From Hemerocallis citrina (taxonomy: Eukaryota > Streptophyta > Magnoliopsida > Asparagales > Asphodelaceae): 64,000 bases of DNA. Shown one piece after another: positions 8,374-19,742 of the stretch. The notes beneath the pieces are model-generated. The model ran no database searches and was not told where the DNA came from. It saw only the letters and a program-made list of their open reading frames with translations. The position numbers were made by a program, and so were the translations under genes. The stretch spans positions 47,304,283 through 47,368,282 of the forward strand of contig CM030366.1 in the NCBI GenBank assembly GCA_017893485.1. Reading direction: 5' to 3'. The number at the start of each line of letters is the position of its first letter. Position 1 is the stretch's first letter.

Positions 8374-10405
8374 CACTGGATTACGGCATACTATCCGCCC
8401 GACTAATCATAGTACTGGATTTAAATTAAAGCTCGCCTCCATCGGAAGCAACCACAGTCCCGGAATCCACCGCCTGACTGTGTCTATAGTCCCGGAGATC
8501 CACCACCCGACTATATAGAGGCCCTCCACTCACGTTTGCCCAAGTTTACTACATCTTCACTTAGTGCCTAATCCTTAATTTCAAGACATGAATAAATTAT
8601 AACACCTAGAGTTAGCTTCCCCTCCTACCGGACTTAAACACAAACACAAACTAAAAAATCAATCAATTTTTTCAACATTTGCCGGTACCTGGAGTCTCAC
8701 TAAATTTCTAGATCACAACCTTTCATGTTCTAGAATTCATGGGTACTCATACCCTTTAATCTTCATGTATTAAACTTTATTGTATTCATATCTTCAACTT
8801 TATTCATATCTTAGTCAGTTTATCTTACATTTTGTTTCATTCATGAAACTCAATTCATTCATTTCCTTATTCACAATTCTTTCAAAAAAAAAACATTTTT
8901 CATGAACTCATAACATATAGTAACTCACTTCAATTCTCATTGGCAATTTAATCACATACAGTATTGTAGGCAACATCAAAGTATTCTTAATCAAAGGAAA
9001 ATAATTATAGAATCTCATTAAGAGGAAATCAATTGTATTGCAAATTTTAATCTTCTTCTAATCAAATAAAAGTCATATTTTTAAATGAAAATTTCGGATT
9101 CTTCAACCCATTATTTATTGTAAATGCTACCTTTAATTCTCCCAAAATACATAAAACATTATGGAAATTATTTTATATAAAGTCTAAATAATTTTAGAGG
9201 AATAATAGAATATTTTCCCAATTTTTATTGCGTTCTAAAACTCTTCAAAACTAAAAAAAAATCCAAAAACAAAAAAAAACAAAAACAAAAACAAAAGAAG
9301 GGGCTACCGGGTTTCGACCCAAGACCCCGCCTAAGCTACAATAACCGCTCAAGGCGCACCCGAAGACCAAGAAACCCAAGGCGGCTAGGTGATTAAAGGA
9401 GAACTTAATTTCCTTATGTACTGGCTTTTAGTGGTTTGATTTAAAATCAAAAATTAAAAAAAACACGGTCTCTACAAGACTCGAACCCACGACCAAGCCA
9501 CTGTACACATCGCCTTAAAGCCGACGCCATGACCAGTAATCCCAAACCCAATCTCTGTTGTGAAGAGGGGTTGAATTAAGTTTATACTTTCGGTCTGATT
9601 TCAAAACTCCTTTACAAAATTTCGATTTCTCGTTTAGTTTGTATCTTTCAAATCATGACTTTTTTTCCAGAATATTTTCTTTAACAAAATACTATATAAC
9701 AGCAATTATAAAAACTCTTATTATATACATATATATTTTTTGACATTGTAAATAATTTCTCTCTTAATTGCACACATAAACTCATATTACCCAACTTTTG
9801 AAATAAAATCTTGTACCTCTTAAAAACAACTTTATGAACTTCTTTGTACTAACAACTTTATGAACTTCTTTGTACTAATTTAATATTTACTAGTGAGGCT
9901 ATCTCCATATTTCTTGACTACAATAGAATTTTAAAGCTCTTTTATGCAAGTTGCATTATTTTGACACGAACATTCTAACATGTATAAACTAGTAGATTTC
10001 ATGCAACAATTTATTAGATATTACTTACTTTTCCTCTTTCTAATTACCATGATATCTAGCCATTAAATTGAACATGAAATCATTTCTACAAGCCGTGGCA
10101 CAATCACAATAATATGGAGCAATCTACATTAATTACATCAATCAAAAATTCTACATTACTCATATGTCAAAACTACCAAGCATCACCCTACAAATTTAGA
10201 AAGTATATAAGACCACCCACCTCTAAGAAGATTTGCAAAGGTAGAAACACAACTCCTAGAAAGCTCCTAGCTCCAACACGATCGCCTAGCCCTTCTCCTC
10301 CTAGCAAGAGCAACTCCAACCCTCCAAGAATGCAAGACAAAAACTCTCTAACTCTCTTTCTTTTCTTCCCTCTTTGATTCTTAATTTGGTGCAAGAGATA
10401 AACGC

Positions 10406-10436
<31 letters not shown>

Positions 10437-10895
10437 TAAGATAAATGGATGGCTAGGATTTGATCTCAACTACCCACTCTCTCCACTCCTCCCAAATCCG
10501 GTCACTCTCTCCTTGTGCATGCACGTGCACGTGTAGTGTACAAGTGCACACTATCCCATTTTTTTATACTTATTTTATACTCTTATTTGTGTGTCAACTA
10601 GTTGTTACATGTCATGTGTGAAACTATGTACAACTAATTGTAGGATTAAGTAGTGGGCTTCTCTTGTGGGTTTGATTTAATTTAATTAATTAAGCTAGTG
10701 GGCTTAGAGTCTTGTATTAGGCCTATGAGTTTTGATATAATAAGTAGACAAAATGGAAAAATAAAAAAAGAACTCATGCATACTACTAGAATAATTTTGG
10801 AATAAATAAAAAAAAGGGGATGAAATTTGCACGTGTGTTGCACGTGCAAAATTGAAAAATGTACTTTTATTTAAAAAATTATACGGGATGTTACA
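8374..10895 (-). other. Remainder of family-C solo LTR copy 1; no genes
   Basis: AT-rich LTR sequence. Noticeable parts are the 'cccggaatccaccgc' repeats (8450-8520, seen also in C copy 3), two tRNA-like patches on the minus strand (about 9300-9325 and 9475-9500), a 26-bp exact tandem duplication at 9825-9876, a 28-nt G run at 10406-10433, and the palindromic 'tgcatgcacgtgcac' near 10516. The ORFs around 10114-10394 are C/T-rich leader-like sequence without a domain. Confidence 0.7.
10406..10433 (+). repeat. Poly-G run of 28
   Basis: An uninterrupted run of 28 G residues lies between 'aacgc' and 'ttataag'. Such a run is unusual in an AT-rich LTR. It may be a true homopolymer expansion or a sequencing/assembly artefact; the sequence alone cannot tell. 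Confidence 0.9.
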
Positions 10896-10900
10896 GACCA

Positions 10901-12600
10901 AGCCTTAGCTCTCAATTCCACCACCACCAACGCCATCTCCTCCTGTTCCTCTAAAAACACAGTAGCAATCTTCGTTGAAGACTGTGTTGAAACTGGCGGC
11001 GCTTACGTCCTCCACCACCTCATCAAGCGCTCTCTCTCCACCGAAACAACCGGCACCGTCGTCTTCCTTGCCCTCTCCCACTACGACCGCATCATGTGCA
11101 AAATGGTACAATAAGATCAAACCTTTACAATTTTTATTCATTTCGTCATTTCGTCGAACACCTTTTGTGCCTATCTTGCAGGGATACAATCTGTCTGTAC
11201 ACAGGGAGAACAAGCGGGTACATTTTATTGATGTGCTTATTCTAGCCATCTGATCAAAAAGGTAATTTTTATTTTTTAATTTTTAATTTTTTTGAGTTTT
11301 TTATGGTAAAGTTTCTAATGTGGTTTTGTGTCATTGAAGATATGGGCTTGTTGGGTTGATCTTGGAGGTTCAAAGGGCTGTAGAAGTTATGGCTTCGGGA
11401 GATAATAGAAGGGGTTGTGTTATTTTGATGATAGATGATGTTTCTGTCGGAGATTGCTGCCCGCGGCGATGAAAACCGTGTTTTGGATTTCTTGCACTAT
11501 TGTGTTATTTTGTCTGACCTCTGAGTTGGTTAGACATGTTCTTATTGTGTTAGAGCATCTACATTCGTTGGCTAAAGCCATTCTAATTTTAGCAATGAGA
11601 ATTTACTATTTAGGAAACATCGCTGCTATCGTTATTTCTAATTTTTAAAAAAATATAGTATAAAATGGATCTTGTTGATTCGTCTAACCTTTTAAAAAAA
11701 AATTTATTAAAAAAATGAGTAGACGGCACTTCTTCATCCATTTTATGTCAAGGACGGAGCAACATCATCCGTCGCTATTTTAAATTTTTTTTTTTTTTTC
11801 GTTTAAATTTTTTTTTTTTTTAAAAAACCAAGTGAACAGCACATTCACATGTTTTTTTTTTTTTTTAAAATTTTGTCACCTTTAGGTCAATTACGAAAAT
11901 ACCCTTCACAACATAAAAAGGCCAAAATGGAATGGAAGGATGAACTTCATCCGTATGTTGCTTTTCAAATTTTTTTTTTTTTTATAATAAAGTTGAATTG
12001 TGCATAGCCGTTGGATTTAAAAATTAAAAAAAATTAAATAACATTGTGCCGTTGGATACACAACGGTTAATTCCTTAGGGGTAAAAGGGTAAGTGTACAT
12101 TATCAAAAGTGAGGGACGGATGAACTTTATCCGTCTCTCACTTTCAACTTTTTTTTTAATAAACTTTACCTATTTAATAAATTAATTTTATATATTAAAA
12201 ATCAAATTAACGAATAGACGGAACAACTTCATCCGTTTTTCACATTTTTATTAAAAATCGAATTGAGACGGATGATCTTCATCCGTCCCAACCCTTAAAC
12301 GGATTAACATCATCCGTCTCCTATATTTAGCAATCGTTTAAACCGGCTTCTAACTTTAGCAACGTACTGTAGATTCCTATTCTAAATTTTGAGTTTTTAG
12401 CGAACGACTACATGCCTATTTCCTAAAGCTATTTCTAATTTTTGAGTATTTAGCAAACGACTGTGGATGCTCTTATAAATGACGATATCGACATCGTGGA
12501 TTCTTTGATTAATTATTTGCGGATATTGTGATAAAGACTGAACCTATGTCTACGGGGTTGGCTTCTGATGTTCATGGATAGGTGTTGTTTTTACTTTGCC
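10901..12600 (+). pseudogene. ELP6: Elongator complex protein 6 (ELP6) pseudogene, split by a MITE
   Basis: Four collinear pieces match ELP6, a RecA-fold subunit of the ELP4-5-6 ring of Elongator (tRNA wobble-uridine modification). About 10930-11105 encodes 'VEDCVETGGAYVLHHLIKRS' and 'SHYDRIMCKM', ending at a donor ATG|GTACAA. 11182-11261, after 'cttgcag', encodes 'GYNLSVHRENKRV' and 'FIDVL'. 11340-11550 encodes 'ILMIDDVSV', then in a shifted frame 'EIAARGDENRVLDFLHYC'. 12479-12590, beyond the MITE, encodes 'DDIDIVDSLINY' and, frame-shifted, 'TGLASDVHG'. Stops, frameshifts and the insertion make it non-functional. Introns are retained. The N-terminus is cut off near the solo-LTR TSD. Confidence 0.82.
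11553..12472. mobile_element. PIF/Harbinger-like MITE inside ELP6
   Basis: The ends are GAGCATCTACATTCGTTGGC at 11553 and the near-matching inverted GAGCATCCACAGTCGTTTGC ending at 12472. The flanking trinucleotide TTA is duplicated (11550-11552 and 12473-12475), the TSD of PIF/Harbinger elements. The 920-bp body has no transposase ORF. It contains long A/T runs and at least six small dyads built from GACGGATGA / TCATCCGTC. The insertion joins the halves of ELP6 exactly when removed. Confidence 0.85.
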
Positions 12601-13243
12601 TGCCAATTTCATTCTTTTTTTTTTTTTGGTTACATGGTGTGATAAGTATATCGTTTCTGTGAGTAATAACTGAACCTTTTGGGAGTATAAATATCGAAAA
12701 GTTTTATCCATCTCGGTCATGTATTCAACACGGACACTCCCCAGCACATACCCGACATGTCAATTCTGTGTCTGGGTCAAAATTTGTCCCCAATATCTTA
12801 GTGGCATGTCCAACCCACCTCAGCAATATATATTGGTCCTTGTCACATCATCGTTGGGGAGTCAGATATGATGGAGGTGTGAGCGAGAGAGACATCTTAT
12901 AGGCGGTTGAAGAATGAGAAGGATTACTCTATTACGGGTGGTTTTGCTGCATGTAAAAACAATTTTTGGGGGGAAGCACTGTAGCAGTGTTTTTTTTTTT
13001 TTTTAACGGTATTATTGTAGCACGCTATTGCACGAATGCATTTTCTGCTCGGAAAAAAGATGTGCAACACTGTTCATGAATAGTTATTCTTTTATTTATC
13101 TCACTCTCTCTGTCCACTTCTGAACTATTTTTTGTCTTCTTCTATTCTAACAATAAACAATTTAAACTAACCACCACTGCTCCACCCCTCTCCTGGCCGA
13201 TGTGGGACTAAAATCCCCACATTCAAAACCAAAAAATTGGGTT
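12601..13243. other. Unassigned sequence right of ELP6
   Basis: It may hold the decayed 3' end of ELP6 at first. A ~65-bp piece at about 12715-12780 weakly resembles 23660-23725. I see no domain-bearing ORF. The string 'ggccgatgtgggactaaaa' near 13195 is a pattern common in plant non-coding DNA. Confidence 0.35.
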
Positions 13244-13640
13244 TCGGTTTTTTTGTCACAATTTTGTTTTCTTTTGTTAATTAAGATAATTGGGTTAAAC
13301 AAAATAATCGTTTAATTTGCTTATATTGGTTTTTTTTTTTTTTTTTGGTTTAATTTAGTTAACCAAAAAACTATTTAATTCAGTTTCGATTTTTTTTGTT
13401 AACTTAATTAGGATCAATTTAGTTAATAATGAGGGTGTAGTTAATTGAGTTTCAGTTTTTTTCTTTTTGGTTTAATTTAATTGAGTTTCGGCTTTTTTTT
13501 GTTTAATTTAATTAAGATAAATTTAATTAAGATTAAGCGAATGTTAATTGAGTTTCGATTTTTTTGATTTAATTAGTTAAGATCAATTTATTGTAATTAA
13601 TTTAAACCCTAATTAATTGAGATTAATTTCAAATAAAACA
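13244..13640. repeat. Imperfect AT-rich tandem repeat (GTTTCGATTTTTTT / TTAATTAAGAT units)
   Basis: Five to six degenerate units of about 50-75 bp pair a 'gagtttcgatttttttg' segment with a 'taatttaattaagatcaattt' segment. No coding content. Confidence 0.65.
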
Positions 13641-13666
13641 AAAGGTCAAAAAGTATTTTAAATTAC

Positions 13667-16600
13667 GGTCGCTACACCGTTTCCCAAAATATAGGAATAC
13701 GAGTACGTAACGAAGGCCCAACGAATGATGTAAACACCATCCATAAACTTTACCAGTCTAACTCAACAATATGAAATAAAAATCACAACCATGCAAGAAG
13801 ATATAATCACATAAATAAAGATCAACTTAAATAATAAATAAGATAATCCAAATAATAATATCCAACATCTGGGATAAAACAAACTCCGGGTAATAAAAGC
13901 CCAAAACAAAGTATAATATCAACGACAATATTCAAAGGAAAAATAGCATAAAATAATTCAAGCAATCTATTCTTGGACTCCATCTTCTAGAATCGTTGCT
14001 CACCAATTTCTTATGGTAGTGATCATTCAGTACCTGTAAACTCGTGATTAAAAAGAGAGAAAATAATGTCCTTAGAGCAAGTCATGGATAACAAGTAGAG
14101 AAAAATAGAGAATAATAGGAACACGGTATATCAAAAATTAGGGATGGATTAAAGTCAGGAACAAAGACAAGGGATGAAAATAATATCAAGGGTCTATGTT
14201 TAATCATGCAATAATTAACGATTTCACTTCAAGTTTAATATAAATGACAGTATACGCGATCAAGCATGAAATATCAAATGCAGGTTCTTATTCATTTTAA
14301 TAATCTATCTAGTGCACGTGCTATTGCGTCCCATTCCACAGGTTCGGTGCAAGCAAAGAAGTGAACATTTTAGACTGATGGTGAACACAACAGATCATGT
14401 ACTCGGCCCAGTAATCAGAAATTTGCGGGATGTACGGAAATAATGGGAATTTGCGGGAATTTTGGGATTTACGGGAATCAGCTGGCAAGGGACCCTACCG
14501 AGTACAGCGTCCGATTGTTCACTACCAAGTCAACCCACAATACCCTGGCTTGTTATCATTTTATTTCAACCTATGTGAGCATGTAAGAATGTGTCAAGGT
14601 TGTATCTTCCAGGTTGACTTAATTCTACTCATTTCAGGCAAAGCAAGAAACATATATATTAAATCAACACAATTCATAAAATCTGGACAGCAGGACGTTA
14701 TTGTACAAAAATAGATATTCCCGCTGCTACAGAAAAGAAAATCTAGATCCGTGAGAAGTTCTAGAAACTAGACTCTCTGCCAGTTCTAGCGAATATACAT
14801 ACGACATATAAATATTCCAAAAATTAGGTTCAAACTACTATTCTTTTCAGATTTTATGTTCAGGCAGCAGGTTATAGATTGTGTTCACATATATGTTTCA
14901 GGTCAGAAAGCTCATCAATTAGATTTACAAAAATTCAGGGTGCTTCCTACGCATGTCTAGTCTCAGCCAAATTAATTTCATATTTTTAGTTTACTGTTAA
15001 CATGTTCTATTTATTATAAATCAGAATGATACGCATGAATTTGGCAATCCGAAAATTCAGACCCATCTGTACTAAAAATAAGATATTTCACGGATTATAA
15101 CTCGGCATTCAATTCCGTCGAATGTTCTGGAAAGCAGACTCATGAGGTTTATATTCACAAAGTTATTTCAAATTATAACATTAACAAGGTCGAAAATCAG
15201 ATACAAAAAAGAATTAAACAGCAGGCCAGAAAATAGTTTGATACGAAGAAGCATTAATTTCATCATACAAACATATAATTCATGAAAATTTACAAACAAA
15301 GTGTTATTTGATGATTAACATGCAGATTTCTAGATTCACAATGTAATAATCATGGTAAGCAATTCATCAATTTAATTTTCATTCGGAAAGATTCAATTCA
15401 TCAAATAATTCTATACATGGATCTAGTTATTTTCATGTATAACGTGCATATGCAATGTGCAATAGGACTAGAATTTGGATCAAATATATAGGCACGATGT
15501 CAAGAATATTGGGGTTAGCTTGTGTAAACCCTCAATATACTCATCGGAATTCAAATAGCAATATAATAAAAGGATTGAGATCTACTTGTGGGGATCAAAG
15601 AAATTCTTGAACAAAACAATAAACTAGTTCAAGAAAGAGACTTTCCTGTTAGATGATGAATTCGAATATAACAGAATAACGGGATGAGAATCCCAGCGAC
15701 GAATCATGAACGGAAGCACGTGCTCTCTACGTGCACACACATAAAAACACTCCAAAGCAGCGAATCAATCTCCTTCTTCACAAACTCCAAACAGCAAAAC
15801 CCAAATCCAATACCATCACACAAAACAACAAACGGCCGATCACTCCACAAAACAGCACACATCAAAACAATTCCCCCTTCTCTATTCCCCAACAGCAATT
15901 AAAGGAAGGCGAAGAGCAGTGGCTGCTCGACTGGTCGGTGATGGCGGTGCACTCAAGGGGTATTCGGGGGTTGACGGAGCGATGAGGGACGACCGGGGGA
16001 TGCAGATCGCAAAGTCTGGAAGAGACGAGGATGGGATGCTCTGTTTCTTTCCGAAACAGAGGAAGAAGACGGAGACTGTGGGTTCGAGGGGATGCAGGCG
16101 GTGGGTTGGGTGAAGATGAGGATGAGGAGTGGGATGGAGAGCAGTAGTGGTCGGAGAGATGGTAGAAGGCGAGGGCGATCAGAGGCTTGGGCATAGATGG
16201 GTTTGGTTGAACAGAAGAGGATGAGGGGTCGATGGAGGAGACATTAAAGACGATGGTGGGATGAGTGGCTGGCTTGAAGACTGAGGGGAGGCAATCAGAG
16301 ATGGGTTCTGGGTTTGACAAAAACAGGGGATGAGGAGAGAGAGAGGGAGAGAGCAGGAGGTTACGGGTGAACAGCGGCTAGGGGGTAATTAAGATGGGAT
16401 TAATAATTAGGATTAAGATGTAATTAGTATTTATAGAGGTTTTAGGTTATAGGGTTTTGGGTTGCGTGTTAATGGATTTAAGGATCCAAAAAGAGAAGAA
16501 TAATTAGAAATCAATGAGTTAGACATATAGCAGATCAATTTAAACCCAAAACACAAAAGAGTAAATTTGTCGTGAGACAAAAAAAATTTAGGATTCAAGC

Positions 16601-16741
16601 CAAAAGAGCACAAAATAGACGAAAGAAAGTACATGAGCCCAAAGAGAAGCAAGATTTATTATTTAAAAGAAATTCGAATACAGTAGTCAAGGAAAAGAAA
16701 GTAAAATACAATAAAACCAAAACAAAAAAATAGGGGTTACA
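13667..16741 (-). repeat. Element A left (3') LTR
   Basis: It aligns by eye along its length with 20542-23266, from '..cccaaaata..gaatacgagtacgtaacgaaggccca' to 'aaaaataggggttaca'. In element orientation it begins TGTAACCCC. The first ~8 bases of the left edge differ from the right LTR (GGTCGCTACACC against CTGTCACGCCCC). It contains a minus-strand TATA-like box at 16428-16436 and a GC-rich leader zone at 15900-16320 whose ORFs (for example 15862-16320) are not genes. Confidence 0.87.
16428..16436 (-). promoter_or_regulatory. TATA-like box of element A left LTR
   Basis: The minus strand reads CTATAAATA upstream of the GC-rich transcribed leader. The other LTR has a related CCTATATATAC at 22937-22947. 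Confidence 0.5.
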
Positions 16742-16780
16742 ATCCTACCCATCTTACAAGAAGAACTTCGTCCTCGAAAT
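16742..16780 (-). promoter_or_regulatory. Polypurine tract region of element A
   Basis: Reverse-complemented, it reads CGAGGACGAAGTTC...AAGATGGGTAGGAT directly before the LTR's TGTAACCCC. Chromoviruses typically have 'CGAGGACGAAATT...GGGG.AG.AT' here, the primer for plus-strand DNA synthesis. Confidence 0.72.
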
Positions 16781-17246
16781 TCATACATGTGATACATAGG
16801 GCAAACCCTGAAAAGCAAAACAACACAAAGCAAAACAGCTTCTCAAACAAATCAGGGAACTTCTCCCAGATCTCCTCTTCAAACTCCCAAGTCGACTCAC
16901 CTGGCGAGTGAGGATTCCAAGAAACTTGAACCAGCTTGATGACTCTATTCATCAACACCTTCTCTTGACGGTCTAAGATAGAGGCTGGCTGAATTTCACA
17001 GGACAAATCCAGCCTCACGAATAATTCTGAGTAGTCAAACACATGATTGTCGTCCCTGATGTACTTCCTGAGCTGGGAAAAATGGAATACATCGTGGACT
17101 CTAGACAGTGCTAGGGGTAGAGCAAGTCTGTATGCCACCTTGCCCACTCGCTCCACAACATCGAACAAACCAATGAAACAGGGACTTAGCTTGCCCCCAC
17201 CACCAAAACGGATAACGCCTTTCCATGGTAGCACTTTGAGGGACAC
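16747..17246 (-). pseudogene. Element A integrase C-terminus and chromodomain
   Basis: The minus-strand frame contains 'GGGGKLSPCFIGLFDVVERV', then 'HDVFHFSQLRKYIRD', and the chromodomain 'ILDRQEKVLMNRVIKLVQVSW', 'ESTWEFEEEIWEKFPDLF'. Chromodomains direct integration towards particular chromatin. The ORF is open for 169 codons and is the best-preserved chromodomain of the window; it runs slightly past the PPT into the LTR. Confidence 0.9.
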
Positions 17247-17276
17247 ATGATCCCCCGCTTCGAACTCTAATGGCCT

Positions 17277-17876
17277 TCAATGAAAATCTGCCCACTTCCT
17301 CTGCCTGTCCTGGGCAGCCTGCAAATGCTTCCTGATTTGAGCCATGGCATCAACTGTCTTCGTGATCAACTCAGGCCCCAAAAGTTTCCTCTCGCCGATA
17401 TCATCCCAACAGACGGGCGATCTACACTTGTGTCCATACAGAGCCTCAAATGGTGCTGTCTTGAGACTCGCCTGATAACTGTTATTGGATGAGAACTCGG
17501 CTAAGTGTAGATGATCTTCCCATGAACCCCCAAACTGAAGAATGCAGGATCTCAACATGTCTTCTAGGATCTGAATCGTTCTTTCCGACAGCCCATCTAT
17601 CTGTGGATGGAACATTGTACTATAGTTCAACTTAGTACCCAAGCTCTTCTGCAGACTCTCCCAGAACTGAGACCTAAATTTTGTATCTCTATCCGATACG
17701 ATGCTGACAGGAACTCCATGCAGTCTGACAACCTCCCTATACTTCTCGTCCAAACTCTCAGTGGACTGACCCATACGAAAAGGAATGAAGTAGGCACACT
17801 TCATCAACCTGTCCACTATCACCCAGACTGCGTTATGAACCTTGGGACTCCTTGGCAAAGCAATCACAAAATCCAT
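17277..17876 (-). pseudogene. Element A integrase catalytic core
   Basis: This is a 199-codon open frame with the D-D-35-E core: first Asp in 'MDFVIALPRS', second in 'VSIVSDRDTKFRSQFWESL', Glu in 'DGLSERTIQILEDMLRS'. Then comes the GPF-type linker 'LYGHKCRSPVCWDDIGER'. The core cuts and joins cDNA ends to the target. It is separated from the chromodomain by a frameshift near 17250-17277 and from the zinc finger by stops. Confidence 0.92.
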
Positions 17877-18265
17877 AGTGATATTCTCCTATTTCCACTA
17901 TGGGATTAGAAGAAGTTGCAAAAGTCTCGCGGTCCTCTGATATTTTTCCTTCACTTGCTGACAGATCAGACACTGAAAAACATATCTAGCCACAGTTGTC
18001 TTCATACCATGCCACCAGAAATGTTGCTTCAGGTCCCGTACATCTTAGTACCTCCTGGGTGAATAAAATATGGAGACCGATGAGCTTCTTCAAGTAGCTT
18101 CTACCTGACTTTCCCTCTAGGTACACAGAACCTACAGTCAAAACGAAGCGACCCATCAGCATGAATGACCAAATCGGTTCTAAAACCTGCTTCCACTTTG
18201 CTTCGGAACTTCTGCTACTGTTGGTCGCCCACCTGGGCTTCCTTGATCTGCTCGACCAAAGAAGA
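17877..18265 (-). pseudogene. Element A integrase zinc-finger (HHCC) region
   Basis: The minus strand shows 'EEAHRS..FIHPGGTKMY', then after a frameshift 'FWWHGMKTTVARYVFQCLIC' and 'QQVKEKYQRTA'. This supplies the two His and two Cys of the integrase N-terminal domain. It is broken by at least one frameshift and by stops. Confidence 0.75.
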
Positions 18266-18784
18266 CTACAACTGCAACATCATGAACTGTTGTGCTGATC
18301 CAGGAAGTAACACATACAACTCCAATAGCCTCATATCCTCCACTATTTCCTTCTGCTTAGTGAGGAACATAGCAGCGGGTCTCCTACTCAAAGCATCAGG
18401 TACCATATTCACTCTGCCCGAGTGATACTGCAAATTGATGTCAAAGTCTGCCGTCAATTCCAACCATCTCCTTTGCCTCATGTTCAATTCCTTCTACATA
18501 AACACATACTTGAGGCTCTTATGATCTATGAATATCTCCACTCTATCACCAAGCAGATAATGCCTCCACAACTTCAAGGCAAAAGTCACAGCTGCAAGCT
18601 CCAGATCATGTGTGGAATAGTTCTTCTCATGAGGTCTCAATTGCCTAGATACATAAGTGACAACCCTGCCTCGCTGCATCAGCACTGCTCCCAGACCACT
18701 ATCCGAAGCATCAAAATGGATAACAAAACCGCCCGAACTGTCGGGTATAGTCTGTACAGGCACTGACGTCAACCAACGCTTCAA
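18266..18784 (-). pseudogene. Element A RNase H
   Basis: Two minus-strand frames (18784-18494 and 18487-18266) encode '[18 protein letters not shown]' (first catalytic Asp), '[19 protein letters not shown]' (catalytic Glu), '[11 protein letters not shown]' (Asp) and 'MVPDALSRR'. A stop at about 18490 interrupts the frame (where relatives read [15 protein letters not shown]). Confidence 0.88.
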
Positions 18785-19742
18785 CTATGCAAAAGCTTCA
18801 TCATAAGCCTCATCCCAATCAAACTTTTTCTCCTTCTTCGTCAAACTGGTCAGAGGTCCAGCTATCTTCGAGAAATCCTGAACGAACTTTCGATAATACC
18901 CTGCCAAACCAAGAAAGCTTCGCACCTTAGATGCTGATTTCGGAATTGGCCAATCCTTGACCACAGAGATCTTCAACGGATCAACAGAAATACCATCACC
19001 AGAAATAATGTGACCCAGAAAAGCAACATGATTCAGCCAAAACTTACATTTACTGAGTTTCCCATACAACTGGTTCTCCCTCAAAGTCTGCAGAACAACA
19101 TTCAAATGCACAGCCATGATCTTCCCGGTTCCGAGAGTACACCAAGATGTCATCAATGAAGACCACAAAAAATTCATCCAAAAACGGCGAGAACACCCTA
19201 TTCATCAGACTCATGAACACAGCTGGTGCATTAGTAACTCCAAAGGAACACAGCCGGTGCATTAGTAACTTCAAAGGCATCACTAAGAACTCATAATGCC
19301 CGTACCTCTTTCGGAATGTTTTTTTCTGAACATCTTCTGGTTTCACCTTAACCTGATGATACCCGGAACGAATATCCAACTTTGAGAACACAGAAGCACC
19401 TCCCAGTTGGTCAAACAGATCGTCAGTCCTCGGCAATGGGTACCGATTCTTCACAGTGGCATTATTCAACTCCTGATAGTCAATGCAAGGTCTGTGACTA
19501 CCATCCTTCTTGTTGACGAACAAAACTGGAGCTCCCCAAGGTGAAATACTAGGCCTGATAAAACCCTTATCCAACAGCTCTTTAACTTGTACCTTCAGTT
19601 CCACCAATTCAATCGGTGCCATGCGATACGGACTCTTCGAGATAGGCATCGTACCCGGCTGAACATCAATGCTGAACTCCACATCTCGGTCTGGCAGTAA
19701 TCTGAGAAATTCCTCGGGAAAGACATCATGGAAGTCCCGCAA
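18785..19742 (-). pseudogene. Element A reverse transcriptase
   Basis: The minus strand carries the Ty3/gypsy RT: '[14 protein letters not shown]', '[19 protein letters not shown]', '[15 protein letters not shown]' (first catalytic Asp), '[11 protein letters not shown]' (catalytic Asp pair) and the thumb '[14 protein letters not shown]'. A 30-31-bp direct duplication at about 19218-19278 inserts ten codons before '[10 protein letters not shown]' while keeping frame. The frame shifts at about 19110-19180 just after the YIDD-type box. Confidence 0.93.

Larger units (their letters stand above)
2063..10895 (-). mobile_element. Solo LTR, family C copy 1 (interrupted by a CACTA element)
   Basis: The element runs from TGTAACGCC to GATGTTACA and is flanked by a perfect 5-bp TSD, GACCA at 2058-2062 and 10896-10900. 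Without the 5,627 bp added by the CACTA insertion it is about 3.2 kb. Reverse-complemented, its left end matches the right ends of the other C copies at 62740 and 63501 (AATTC-GGG-N-GTTACA, with a conserved stretch around 'gcaactgacgtgcccaca'), so it lies on the minus strand. No internal retrotransposon genes are present, so it is a solo LTR left by LTR-LTR recombination. The superfamily is unassigned because no primer site or pol is linked to it. Confidence 0.9.

Noticed and set aside
10896..13666. An intact ELP6 gene
   Set aside because: In-frame stops, frameshifts and a 920-bp insertion break the coding sequence.
13662..13666. Firm TSD (ATTAC) for element A
   Set aside because: The outer LTR edges are too degraded to fix the boundary; kept only as a possibility.
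15862..16320. 152-codon Ser/Pro-rich ORF (and similar ORFs at 22401-22808, 36483-36899, 44772-45080, 56800-57240)
   Set aside because: They lie in GC-rich transcribed leaders of LTRs, occur in both strands and several frames, and lack any domain.
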